From assembly GCA_003993805.1 (NCBI GenBank), contig RSEF01000020.1, forward strand, positions 12,457,655-12,521,654: a stretch of DNA of 64,000 nt, read 5' to 3'. This document shows, one piece after another, positions 23,855 to 35,118 of this stretch. The translations under genes were made by a program, and so were the position numbers. Origin of the DNA: Himantopus leucocephalus. Its lineage: Eukaryota; Chordata; Aves; Charadriiformes; Recurvirostridae. Below the pieces are notes generated by a model. It did no database searches. It saw only the letters and a program-made list of their open reading frames with translations, and was not told where the DNA came from. The number at the start of each line of letters is the position of its first letter. Positions within the stretch are counted from its first letter, which is position 1.

Positions 23855-26638
23855 AATTAAATGCACATCGAATAAAATCAGAATCAGGGGAAGTGTGAAA
23901 AGATGTGGTGTGAGTTTGTTCCCTTAAGTGGAACTGTGGATTCAGGAACATTTTATTTTTATTCTTTTGCCTCAAAAGGTGAAGTGACCTTCTACTTACA
24001 TCAAGAGTGACCACAGAATCTCAGAGCCACACGTTTACCCCACATTGCTCTGGTGGAAGGAACAAACTCCAGTAACTCTAGCATGTATAATCTGCCATCC
24101 GCTAGATTTCTAGTAGGTCTGAATGTAGAAAATTGTGGAGTAGATGATAACACTTCCATCTTCTCTCTCTGGCCTCCTCCACTTCCCTAGAAACCAGAAG
24201 AATTCCCCAGGTTCACTCCAGAGAGAAAGAAAACCAGTGATGGACCATCGGTTGTGCATAAATTCTAGTAAAAAAAAAAAAAAAAGAATCACAAAAAATA
24301 TAATTTTGAGTAGGTGGGGGAAACCATAGGAAAAAAACATAGCCAGAAATTGCATTGATATTTAGAATCATCAGCAACTGTCACGTGTAATAAGAGGAGG
24401 CAAGGATATTTTACAGCGGCTTTTGATTGCTGTTGAAGAGATGGTAATAGGAGATAAGACTGGTGAAAACACCAGTGTCATTTAAACAGAAAAACAGGTG
24501 AAGATCTAAGTTTTTAATCTAAAAGCTCCGTCTGAGAAAAGAGGGAACACGTTAATGTAATCGAGTTTGAATGACAATCTCAGGAATGTAAATGCAGTAC
24601 AGAATTCACTGCTTTAAACCAAAGGTGTCAAGTCAACCTGGAATCTGTAGTCCAGCCTGGGGGAATACGAGGGAAGGGTTCCAACCTAAAGGTTTGAAAA
24701 AAGGGCATTGTAAGTAAGTAGAAAACTGCTCAGAAGTCAAGCTGAGTTAGGCTTTGCCAAAGGACATTGAGGAGTAAAAGGCTTTTTAACAATATAAATA
24801 AAAGGAGAACAAGAATAAAAGTGGCCTGCTATGCAGTGAGAATGGGGTCAAGAGGAAAAATAATCTAGATATTACCCCCAAAATAGTGCTGACTTATATT
24901 TCAGCGTAGGGACAATAGCAGAATGGGTGATGGGGATGAACATACTGCAATTCATTACCACAGCCCAGGTGGCAGCAAAACCCTGAGTGTTTCATGCACT
25001 TTAGGTGAGAAAGCCCATTAATCTCCATCCCCGATACTGAAAGGAGCAATATAGGAAGCAGCAAGTCTGGTAGCAAGCACTGATGAAACTTCATCTGGAC
25101 AGGCACAGGTCTGGTTGCTGGAAAGGTGAATTCATACGTGGGCAGATGCAGAACTGGGCTGTAACAGTGATGACGTGGATGGAGAGCGTCTCACGGGAGG
25201 GGGCTAAAAGAGGCTCAATACATTCAGTCAAGCAACAAGAAGGCTGAGAGGCTATAAAAATGCTCTCTGTAATTTTTTCATGGAGCAAACATAAGGGAGG
25301 GAGAAGTGCTGTTAAGCCAAAGGAGAATGGGACCAAATAAAGCAAAAGACAAACGTATACACATTGACTGGGCATAAACTCTGGTGGACAGTTGGGAACC
25401 TTCAACACTATCCGGAGCGTAATTCCTGGTTGAACACTGGGGACGTGTCAGATACAAAGCCAGACAGAAATCCACGAGCTTTATTGTTAAACCTATGAGG
25501 TTTATGAGTGCATTTCTGTAATAGCAAAGGCTTGGATTAGGTGATTTAGGAAGTCCTTTATCCCTGTGCTGTGAATCCCTCCAGGAAAGAAATCACTAAG
25601 GATTGCCAATGAAATGTAAGTGCAATCTCAGTTGCTCTCTACAGACCTACATAAAACTCTCGGATAGGGAAATACCAAGGTGTAAAAGATCACTTAACAT
25701 TCCTGTAGCAGTGTCTTTTAAGGCTGAGCTCAGGCTGTTTGGTACTTTTCCTGACACAAGCAAGCAGGCTCACGGGGAATCGGCCAGCCCCGCTGCCTCA
25801 TCTCCCCTCACCAGAAGCCACGGCAAGACCTGGTACTTTACACAGTGGATCATCTCAGTGCTATCGAGCAGAGATATTTCTTCAGTTTGGGCACGCAGGG
25901 TGGCAGTCACCATGTTCGATGGTCTTCAGACCACTCGGTCTTCTTGTGATGAGCCAGTGCAGAGCGCTGCACGCGCTGTGCTGCGAGGTGGGACCTCGGC
26001 TCCCTTCTGGCCCCGTTACACACGGGCAGGGGTAGGCAAGCAGCGCAGACAGATCTGTTGTCATGAGCTGGGACCTGCAGGGCCATAGCGAGGGTGGGTT
26101 TATGGGCCACGGGAAGGTCCATCTGCCTCATCCACTGCACTTGGAGTGAGAATCAGTCCTGCAGAAGGTGGCTAAAATAGAGACAACAGCTCGGGGGCTG
26201 GCAGAGACGGAGGGCGGAACAGTGATTCTCCTTTTGCTGAAGACAGATAACAAGAACAACACATTCTTCACCAATCTACACTTTGTAATGTGAAATTAAT
26301 GATACAAATGAAAAGTTTCTCCGTGGCAATTAGAACACCTTAATCATTTTCCCATTGAAAAATCTGACAAATTGCCTCATGACGACCTTAGATCCCCAAA
26401 CTCTGGCAGGAAAACGCCTTTTGTCATAAGATTTTACACTGTCCTGCGCTACACTTCTAACATACAACTGGTTGCACCTATGAGAGGACGTGTGCCTCAC
26501 ACTGGGATATGTAGGGACAGACTATTTTCATAGCTTTCCAGTCGGGAGAGATTTCAAAAACTGGACATTGCATGTCAAATTGGCTGTACAGATTCAGCGT
26601 GGCAGGTGAATCAGTTTACATCCAAAACAGTATCTGTA
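23855..26638. other. Non-coding DNA, no gene seen
   Basis: Includes an A15 tract near 24271-24285 and a GC-richer patch at 25960-26090. Overlapping chance open frames (up to 161 codons from 25603) run through that patch on both strands. They have no domain and no splice context. Confidence 0.55.
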
Positions 26639-26764
26639 GGCCACGTTGGATGGGGCTTTGAGCAACCTGGTCTCATGGAAGGTGTCCCTGCCCAGGGCAG
26701 GGGGGTTGGAACTAGATGATCTTTAAGGCCCCTTCCAACCTAAACCATTCTATGATTCTGTGAA
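26639..26764 (+). mobile_element. CR1: CR1 LINE 3'-end fragment
   Basis: About 126 bp of the CR1 3' end: GGCCACGTTGGATGGGGC, GAGCAACCTGGTCTCATGG, GTGTCCCTGCCCAGGGCAGG, GGAACTAGATGATCTTTAAGG, CCCCTTCCAACC, ACCATTCTATGATTCTGTG. It is the least diverged 3' terminus in the window and shares plus orientation with the other CR1 copies. It is strongly 5'-truncated and non-coding. Confidence 0.95.
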
Positions 26765-29251
26765 AGACCATCTTACCAGCCTGCCACATGAAGTGGCCAG
26801 CCAAGAACAGCCTTGCATGGAGAGATGATTAACCCTCCCTTTTCATGATTATTTCAATATTTGTGTGGTGATATCTCATTCATTTAATTTATGACAAGCA
26901 CATTGAAGTCTGGAATTTGTCAAGCCTTTTCATCAAGAGTAGAAAATTTCTTTTTCTGGCATTCCTTTCCCTTAGCATGCATTTAAAAACAAACTAATTA
27001 TTGGTATAAATATGCTAATGATCAGAACAAAAAACCTGAACCTTGCTTAGAATCTGAGTTAGCTTTTTATAAATGGTTCTGTTTTTTAAAGCTTATTACA
27101 ATCCCACCATTACAGAAACATCTTGTTTTAAGAAATTTGCAAGTATCAAATCTACGCTAGCCAATCTGAGCAGATCAACCAACAACATGAAAGTGTTCAC
27201 AAGCAGGTAGCTACCTGCAGCAGCCGGAGGCGCCTAATCCTTTACAACTCGGAGGCACCTGAAGATGTTTGAAGTGCCTCCCCTCCCCACCGAGCTATGA
27301 ACAGAGATAAGCTCGCAGTTAAGGAAACTTTTCTCAAAAAAGCTCAGGTTTTAATGGATCAGATGTAAGCTGATTTCACAGGGCTATGAAGACCCTGAAG
27401 GTTTGTCACAGTAAACAACATATTCTCTGGCCAGCTAACATCCAGCCTCCCGTTCCTCTGAGCAGCAGTGACAATGCTGACCTCCCCAAAGTCACTTTCT
27501 TCACAAATCTTGGGGTTTGGAGTGGTTCCTTCTCGCTGAGTTTGAGAGGTCTGCTAATTTCTTTCCCATATATTATGATGCACTGGAAATAACATGAATT
27601 AATTTAACTTGGTGACCTTTTACAACTGTCAGACTGCAGTAATTTCAGCTTTCTTGATCGTCTCTGGACCCGTTGAAAAGCAGTAGGAAGGGAGGCTTAG
27701 TGTGGCTGACACTTTGCATTGTATCATGGATATGCTTGAGCCTGCGAGGTTACCTGATGAACTGCAGTGGAAGAAAAAGGACATTCTACAGCAAAATGAC
27801 ATATTTTGATTTTGAGATGTCTCTTAGGCCCTTTCAAAGTGAACAGTCACGACTCTGAAATGCCTTGCACATAAACTTATGTTAGAAACCTACTGGATTG
27901 TACTTAATACAAAAGTACACATAGGAATTAGAATACGAAAGCAGATAAAAGATACTATTTCAACAGTTTCATACTTTTTTGCTACATAGATTGTGCCATT
28001 AAAATCTGACAAGTCGGCAATCAAAATAAAACACAGACTTTGTTCAAAAGTAATAAGGATTCAGACTGTGCAACTACGTTAAGCAGCTCCAGAAGAAAAG
28101 GAAATAGTTGAAGCATTTTATTCTTGCTATTATACATTCTGTGGTCTCTCTAGGCATAAACGATAGTAAGAATGCTCTGATTTTTGTTTTGACAGATCCC
28201 TTGAATCTAACCCAATGTGTATGTGCAAGTTAACCCATTTCGTTTTGTTATCCATGGTAAAATACATCTGTCCAGACAGATCTGCTCAAGTTCATAAAAG
28301 CAGAATTTTCTGCGAGCGCTCACTGGCAAATGGCTTCAGAGCTGATCTGCTTAGCAGAAAGAGCCTCATAAAAGTCAGAAAAACTCTCCAAAATGAATTT
28401 ACCAGAAAATAGGGGAAGCTCTTTAGAAACTTGAGGCATACAGTAACACATGAGTTGATTGGCAATTCAGTGCCCTGTTTTCACCTTTAATTCCCACTGT
28501 GCGTGTTCAACACAGCAAACTGTATTTGCAAGTAAGTCCTACTGTTTATTTATACTCATTTCTGCTCAGCTTCTGTGCTGTCATGGTTACTTTGCACTAG
28601 TGTGTCCATGAAGTTGATACCTGAAAATGCCGGGTACATAAATATTTTAAAATTGGAAAAGATATTCAGTCGTGTCTTCTCTTTCATATAGTGTCTACTT
28701 GACTACCTGCAAATTAGCTCTTCTTGTGACCTGAGCTGCACTTGCCTTTCCCTTACGCACACAAAGGTGTTGAGTGTAAACTGTGCTGGTGCAGATGTAA
28801 AGCTACTTCCATTATTTAAGTCACTGTTCACAAGAAATTTTGGGTAACTCGTGAAGCTGCGATCCCACTACAAACCAGAACTTTGGACATTAGAGCCTCA
28901 TTTTAAACTATTTGTTGGAAAATACACTGCAGTGACAAGTGTCAATTGATCCATTACCATCTACGGTGCTGCTTGGCTATCCTGGTCCTGAGGAGCTGTT
29001 ACAGAAAAGATTTGTTCCCGCTGGTATAAAAACCTCTATGATTGTAACTCTGTAAATCAGTTGGGTAAATGATTCTTGACAAGACAATGGGATAGAAGGA
29101 GCAACCAGACCTAAAACCAGGAACCAGAAACTTGAGCGGGCTGATTGCCCAGGAAACTTGGCTATGCCACATGAAATGTGCCCTTAAGGTGAACTTAACT
29201 AATTATAATACGAAAACTACTTCTGTAGAAGTTAGGATACCCGCCTCCACT
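26765..29251. other. Non-coding DNA, no gene seen
   Basis: AT-rich unique sequence with no motif-bearing frame. From about 28980 the sequence may be the older or longer 5' part of the LTR that follows. A left edge further out than 29252 cannot be excluded. Confidence 0.5.
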
Positions 29252-29574
29252 TGAAGACCCTCACCCACCGAGCCTGTGCAGTAAAATTAAGAGATGCTGT
29301 ACCTTTAATTGAAGACGAGGACATTTTACACCAATCAGCTTCAAGATAAGGAATTATAAGCACCAGTAAAAGGTTGATAAACAATAACTATGTTAATTAT
29401 GCTAATTTGCAATGTATAAATGAATGACTGTTTCAATGCTGGGTGTGCTAGCTTGCAGAAATACCCCCTAGCACCCAATCCTGCGCAGAACCGCTAATAA
29501 ATAGCTAATACCTCGACTCTGTGTGTTATTGGCTTGCACACCGGGTAAATGATCCCACGAGTTTTGGGACAACA
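29252..29574 (+). mobile_element. Solo LTR of an avian endogenous retrovirus (ERV-type)
   Basis: The element carries the ordered signals of a retroviral LTR: a CCAAT box (29331-29338), a TATA box TATAAA (29415-29420), an AATAAA poly(A) signal (29496-29501, about 80 nt on, giving a short R), then a U5 ending GGGACAACA at 29574. It starts TG at 29252, and the pentamer CCACT flanks both ends (29247-29251 and 29575-29579), as a 5-bp target-site duplication would. No tRNA primer-binding TGG follows the right edge and no gag/pol frame is adjacent, so it is a solo LTR left by recombination. The right edge and signals are firm. The left edge rests on the pentamer alone, and the true U3 may reach back to about 28990. 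An ERVL-like assignment is only inference. Confidence 0.65.
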
Positions 29575-29579
29575 CCACT

Positions 29580-32500
29580 ACATGTTCACAAGCTGGTGGA
29601 AGATTCCTCCTATGGCTTCATTATATGACCCAGCAACCAGAGCAGTTACGTGATCTGAAAGCACATATTCACACGCACAGACACACTCACGCAATGATGA
29701 CCCAAAGGCGAGGTTGTGCCAGAAATGGTGCTTCCCTTCACATTCATAATACAAAAAAAGAACAAACAAAAAAAACCCCACTGTATTAAAAATTACATTT
29801 TGCTGTAGGTGAGAAGGATTTTTAGATAAACTGTTTTCTTTCTCTTATGTCAACTAGTAAGAAAGGGGAAGAATTAAAATGAGACTTCCTCTTATACTTG
29901 AAAAAAAAATCCAAATCTTGCAGTGTGTCTTTTGGCAATGAGTCTTTGAGCAATGTGTTTCAAGCACACTATTAAAGCCTAATTTTGCCAGCACACATTC
30001 AAGCTGAGATCTGAGTGCAATTGTTTGTGGCCAAAATTACTTCCACTCAGAAAACTGCAAACACACAGTTGGCTCTCTCTACCAACCGTAGAGCAGATTT
30101 ATAATGCATATAAATAAAGCCCATGAAACTACCTGTATATCTCTTTTTTCGTGCTCTTTGGAGTTCCCATTCTCTGCACAGAAGCTTTCCTTATCTGAGG
30201 AAACGATGCCAAGCACCGACACGGTGCTGCGAGGTTGTCTGGGACTACCCAGAACTTGTAGCCATCTAAAATATTTTGATGGCCTCCAGAAGGATACCCA
30301 GAGCAGTAATAAAGGCGTGATTCACAAGCCAATCAAGAGCTAAACGACACCAGTCTTAAAAACAGACAGCCTAATCAAACTAACAGTGATGTTGCTTTAA
30401 AACAATAAATATTAGTTTTGTCACTACTTAACAGTTTCGGAGTGCTCTGCTGTGTCTGGCTGTCACCTCAGAAAATCTTGAAAGGAAACACTAACACAAA
30501 ACAAACCGGTATTTTCAGCTGCTGGTGCAACTTCAGATCAGTTTTCTGGAAATGTTGTGATTCTGTCTTCCCGTAGTAGTGACAGACGGTGCCTTATACT
30601 TTTTAATTGAATTTAATCTTTTACTTACCTACAGAAATAGAGAGAATACTTAAGTGTATCATCATGCAAAACAAAGAGAAAATGGCACAAGAGGAGAGAG
30701 GAAAGATTCAAGGAAAGAATCTAAAGAGCTTTTTTTCTTGTGCGTGCCATGAAGAATGCTGTAGCTTGTTATGCTCTGCTTGGCGTTCTCTTGCAGAATT
30801 TTTCCTTTCATCCTATGCCGATAAAGCAAAAGAAGAAAATACAAATTAAAACACATAATGTTGAATTTTCAGGAGCAGCAGGGTGTGATTTGGCAAGCAT
30901 ATGCCTGATCTTCTTTTCCTCTTTTTTCTTTTTTTTTTTTTTCCCCCCTCACGAGCACTTCTCCATTTGCAAATATTAGCTGCCCAGGGTTACAGGTTGC
31001 TTACTTCCAACCTCATTATTACTACACTTAATGAGATTACTTATAATCAAGAGGAGCCCATCAGGGAAATACTATAACATATTTAAAAATGTCCTTGCTT
31101 CTGCACCTTCCTTTTTATAGACAACAGCCCCGATTAGCATTACAGTACCCAGGAGCGGACACTGCCCTGATGTGACTGCGGGATGTCAGGGCTGCGCAGA
31201 CGTGACAGCAGTGGCCGTGAACAGGGGCACAGGCTGAGGGGGTGGGATTGCTTAGCTCCATTCCTTGCCAGGACAAGGCATCAAATGGCACTTCAGATTG
31301 CCAAAAGGGCTTTCTTGAACGCTCGGCTGGAGCGGAGCTGGGTGGGCAGGAGCACTGGGCTCTGTGGTCTCAGCCTTAGCACGAATCCCGCTTACTTTGC
31401 AAGTGCCTGAAAGTCGCGTCATCCTGCCATAGTTTCTGTTGGTCCTGTAGTTACTTCGGAGGTGGACACCTGCAGCTGTTTTATCTTTGCAATCATTTCA
31501 TAAGTTTCTGTCCTTTTACAGACTTTCAATTTAAGTCCTAATATTTAGGCAGATTAACGTCAAACAAATAACCCAAGAGCCGGTCCAGAAAGTTACTACC
31601 CATAACGCATTTTGCACAATTAGCAGAACGCAATGAATAGGCCACCCTTGCTAAAACAAAATCCCCAAACCCAGAAACAATCAAAACCTGGGACGAACCC
31701 CTGAAGATGGGAAACTAGCATTATGAGCTACACCACAGACTCATTTTTTTTGTCAATAGTGTCAGAAGGAAGGTTTGAAGAGAAGCTTACGCACCTAAAT
31801 CACCCAGAAAATGATTCTCTAAAAGGATCCTGAACTCGATAGAGCTCACCATAGAGTCCTCAGTATACTGGGGGAATAAATGAAATGCTCTCCACTCCCA
31901 AAAGATACAGACACGAAAATAAGCTGGACTTGCTCTTACTGTGTAGAAGTTAAAAGCAAATGAGTGGTCATCTTTCATTACAGCTGAGTGAAGAGTGTTT
32001 TCTCTGTGCTGTTCTGTACTAAGCTGGATGGGTCACTCTGTTAAGTGCTCATCGCTCAGTGGAGTGAGCTGTAAATGAATTGCACGCAGAAGTGACCAAA
32101 ATGTGTAGGAAAAGTCTCACCACTGAGAGATGTCAATTCTCGGAGCTATGAAACAAAAAAAAATAATCTTTGGAAATGGCATGAAAAAGTTTTGCAGACA
32201 GATTTCTGACAAAAAAAAAGTTTAGAAAGCTAAAAAAGTGCTCCCTGCTTTTTGGCTTAAAATATCTCTGCTTGGAAGTCCGTTAGGCTCAAACCTTGTT
32301 TTCAGTGGGGACCAACAAGCTCGCTTCTTCCACAGTGGGGCACTTTACATGGGTGATGTTTGATCAGGATGTGGAGACATTCATTCTTGTCAGGCGTTTG
32401 TTGTGAGGGGGTATCCCGGACTGCTCTTCTCATCAGGTGATTTCTTCTGCCCCCAACCAAGACTTCATGCTGTAGCCGCTGGTGAAGAGCTAACAAACAG

Positions 32501-34898
32501 AATTTTCTTCTCCAAGTGGCGTCCTGTTCTGCTCCCAGTGGTTTGTTACCCGCACTATCACTTTGGCAATTCCCCTTTTCAGTTTTAAAGGCCTTCTTTC
32601 ATGTGGGAAGATATCAGCAAAGAATTCATAATCTGCTCTGTCAGCTGTCAGCTGAAGAGGAGGATTGATGCACCGCACTTTCGAAAAAATCACAACAAAG
32701 CTGTCTGTCACTGCTGGTTTGCTACTACAGGTGTTCTTGACCCAGGCAGTTTGCCTCTTCATACATACGTGCTTTGTTTTGCTTTAATTTCTTTGTATAA
32801 AATAAAGGCATCAGAATTTAAGAGCATTTCAGATGGCACTCCTGCCAGTTCCGAATACAGAAAATGTATTGCAATCAGAGTATGTTCATTTGCTTACACT
32901 AAATTAATTTTAAAAAGAAAGTGTAAATGAATTATAGATTTGAATTTTAGCTCATATGCACAAGGTGAACCTTCTGGGACCCTTTTTTATGGTTGCCATC
33001 ATGTACAGGAAGCACCAGAGGAACAGTACATCAGTTTAAGGGAGAGAGATTCTCCAAGAGGGATACCAGCCTCTGGAATAAATTCCGGACAATTTTCTAG
33101 TGTGGAGCCAAGGAAGCCAGACACAAAAATACCTTTGAAAGACCCTTGAATAAAATTACTGACAAGAGTTAGCGGATTTTAAAGATTAAATGAACTTTTC
33201 CCATAAAAGAAGTACCTCCCTCCTCTCAAACACAGTATCATTTTTAGGGATAGTTTGATTTTTTTGGCAAGCTTCCCCCATCTTATTCATTATTAGTAGA
33301 CTGGGAAAGCAGTTGCATTGGGAAAAAATGAGAGACGATGAATCCTTTGCCTTTCAGTAACTGTAATGCCAAAAGATCTGTAGCAGATCATTGCTGTAAA
33401 ATATTGAGTTCAAATCCAACAATACAGTAGTAATAGAAACTGGAAGTGTCTGTTCAGTGCAAAGGTGCTGTAGAATACTGACCAGGGAAGAGATTTATAA
33501 GTGATTACAGAAAAATCCCTAAAGCTGTCTGCTCATTGTAGAGGCTCAGTGGAGGAAAGCAAACAAGATTCTCAGATACAGTGAACTGCTTGAAGAATAT
33601 AAATGAGAGTAGGTAGCACCACTGCGCTCGGTACTGAGCAGCCCTCCCCCAGAAAGCCGTATCCAGCAACGATCAAATGGTCACCACGCTTTCAAGAGAG
33701 CATGAGAACAAGGAATAGATAATGCAGCCTGATAAAGGGCCTGAAGGAACTAAGCCAGGAAAAGTAAGGGGGGAAAAATGTGTCCCTTTCTTCTTGGAAA
33801 GAAGTAAAGATGAGAACAATGAGAGCATATAAGATGATAAAAACAACGGGAGGGAAGACAATGGTGCAGACACTTGGACTGATCGATCTGCCTGGAGATT
33901 CACTGCCACACTGACTGCTAGAACAAAGGGAGGCAGGGAATAGGCATCACTGGCTACAAGCTCAAATCTGGCAATACAAGCAACAAATTAGTTGGTTTCT
34001 GCTCCTCTTAAGTGAGAATCTGGACTCGCTATGCCTGCTTCTTTCTTTGACTGTAATTCATATTTGATTTTCAAGGTAACCAAAAGATTTTAAAAGTTCA
34101 AAAGTTCTTCTCAGGACTAAGACAGCACAAGTTGAAAGAAAAAGGTTATATTTAATTTATACATTGATAAAAGTGATGCTTAAAAAGTCCCCACTAGGTA
34201 ACACAATATAGAGAGAAACTGGTTTGAGAGGGGAGTCAGCTCCCACTTCAGCTGATCATCATTTATAAATTTGAAGGAATGTGGTCATAAATAAGCCAAG
34301 CCCAGACTAGACTTATCTTATATTACATTTTTTATGATAAGATTTGCATTAGTCTTAACTTGTGGTTGGGGCTCTTGAGCCCTCAAGCTGTTTCCTCAAC
34401 TCGGTGTGGAAGTAGCATTGTTATTCACTTCTGAAACAACATAACGAAGGATCTGCAAGCGTGTTCAGAAGCCAAATTAGTGCCAGTACCCAGTGTCTGT
34501 TCATGCTAGTAGAGGCAGACCCAGGGGTTGGCTCTCCAAGGGCCTAAAGGCAAAATTGTTTAACTCAGTATGACAAGCACGGCTAAGCCTAGAAATGAAT
34601 AATCAGGAACGACCTTAACCTACACCATTCGATTATGACCTCATTGTAATTATTCCTCTTGAAATGTGCAGAAAGAGCATGAAGTGAATTTTTTTTGCCA
34701 TGGTTGTTGGTGCGGAGCCTTGTGCATTTCCCTCTCTTTCTCTGCCTATATGCCTGTAGCATTTATCCATGCATGTATACCTGCCTGTACGCACGCTCAC
34801 TCAAACCTGTATGGCCCCTTTACAACACAGATAGCCTCCCAAAAGGCTGCCGAGATGCCTTAACCAGCCAGAAGCAGGCTCTTGATGTCTCTTGTTAG
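29580..34898. other. Non-coding DNA, no gene seen
   Basis: AT-rich unique sequence with a T-rich/poly-C tract at 30917-30948 and a GC-richer patch at 31130-31420. No open frame exceeds about 110 codons and none is recognisable. Confidence 0.55.
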
Positions 34899-35118
34899 GG
34901 GTTGAGGTAGTAATAATACACAGTCGGCCACCTGCATGTGTTCCAGTGAGCCAGATCCCAAAAGATGGGTCTGCAGCTGTAATACCCGTTGACTTCCCCA
35001 AGAACTGCGGGAGCTCAGTGAGATCTTTCTCAGTCCATCACCCACAAGGGAGAAGCAGCAGCACATTGAGATGCCTGAGATTTTCTGCAAGCTATCCAGA
35101 GAAACCAATAAAATGCTG
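34899..35118 (+). other. Open segment between consensus splice sites, exon candidate
   Basis: A pyrimidine-biased CTCTTGATGTCTCTTGTTAG (AG at 34897-34898) precedes 220 nt. These end at GCTG|GTGAGTG, a good donor with GT at 35119-35120. One frame is open across the whole segment (2 nt, 72 codons, 2 nt), starting VEVVIIHSRPPACVPVSQIP and ending ASYPEKPIKCW. The next codon inside the putative intron is a stop (TGA). The residues suggest no family. The acceptor tract is interrupted by purines, and I can see no partner exon, so coding status is unproven. This is nevertheless the best splice-bounded open segment in the window. Confidence 0.2.

Noticed and set aside
25603..26088. 161-codon open frame, plus strand, with overlapping frames on both strands
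   Set aside because: Lies in a GC-rich patch where stop codons are rare. Several frames are open at once, which argues for composition rather than coding.
33400..33425. tRNA B-box-like GAGTTCAAATCC
   Set aside because: The bases either side do not form a T-stem and no A box or acceptor stem is present at the right distance.
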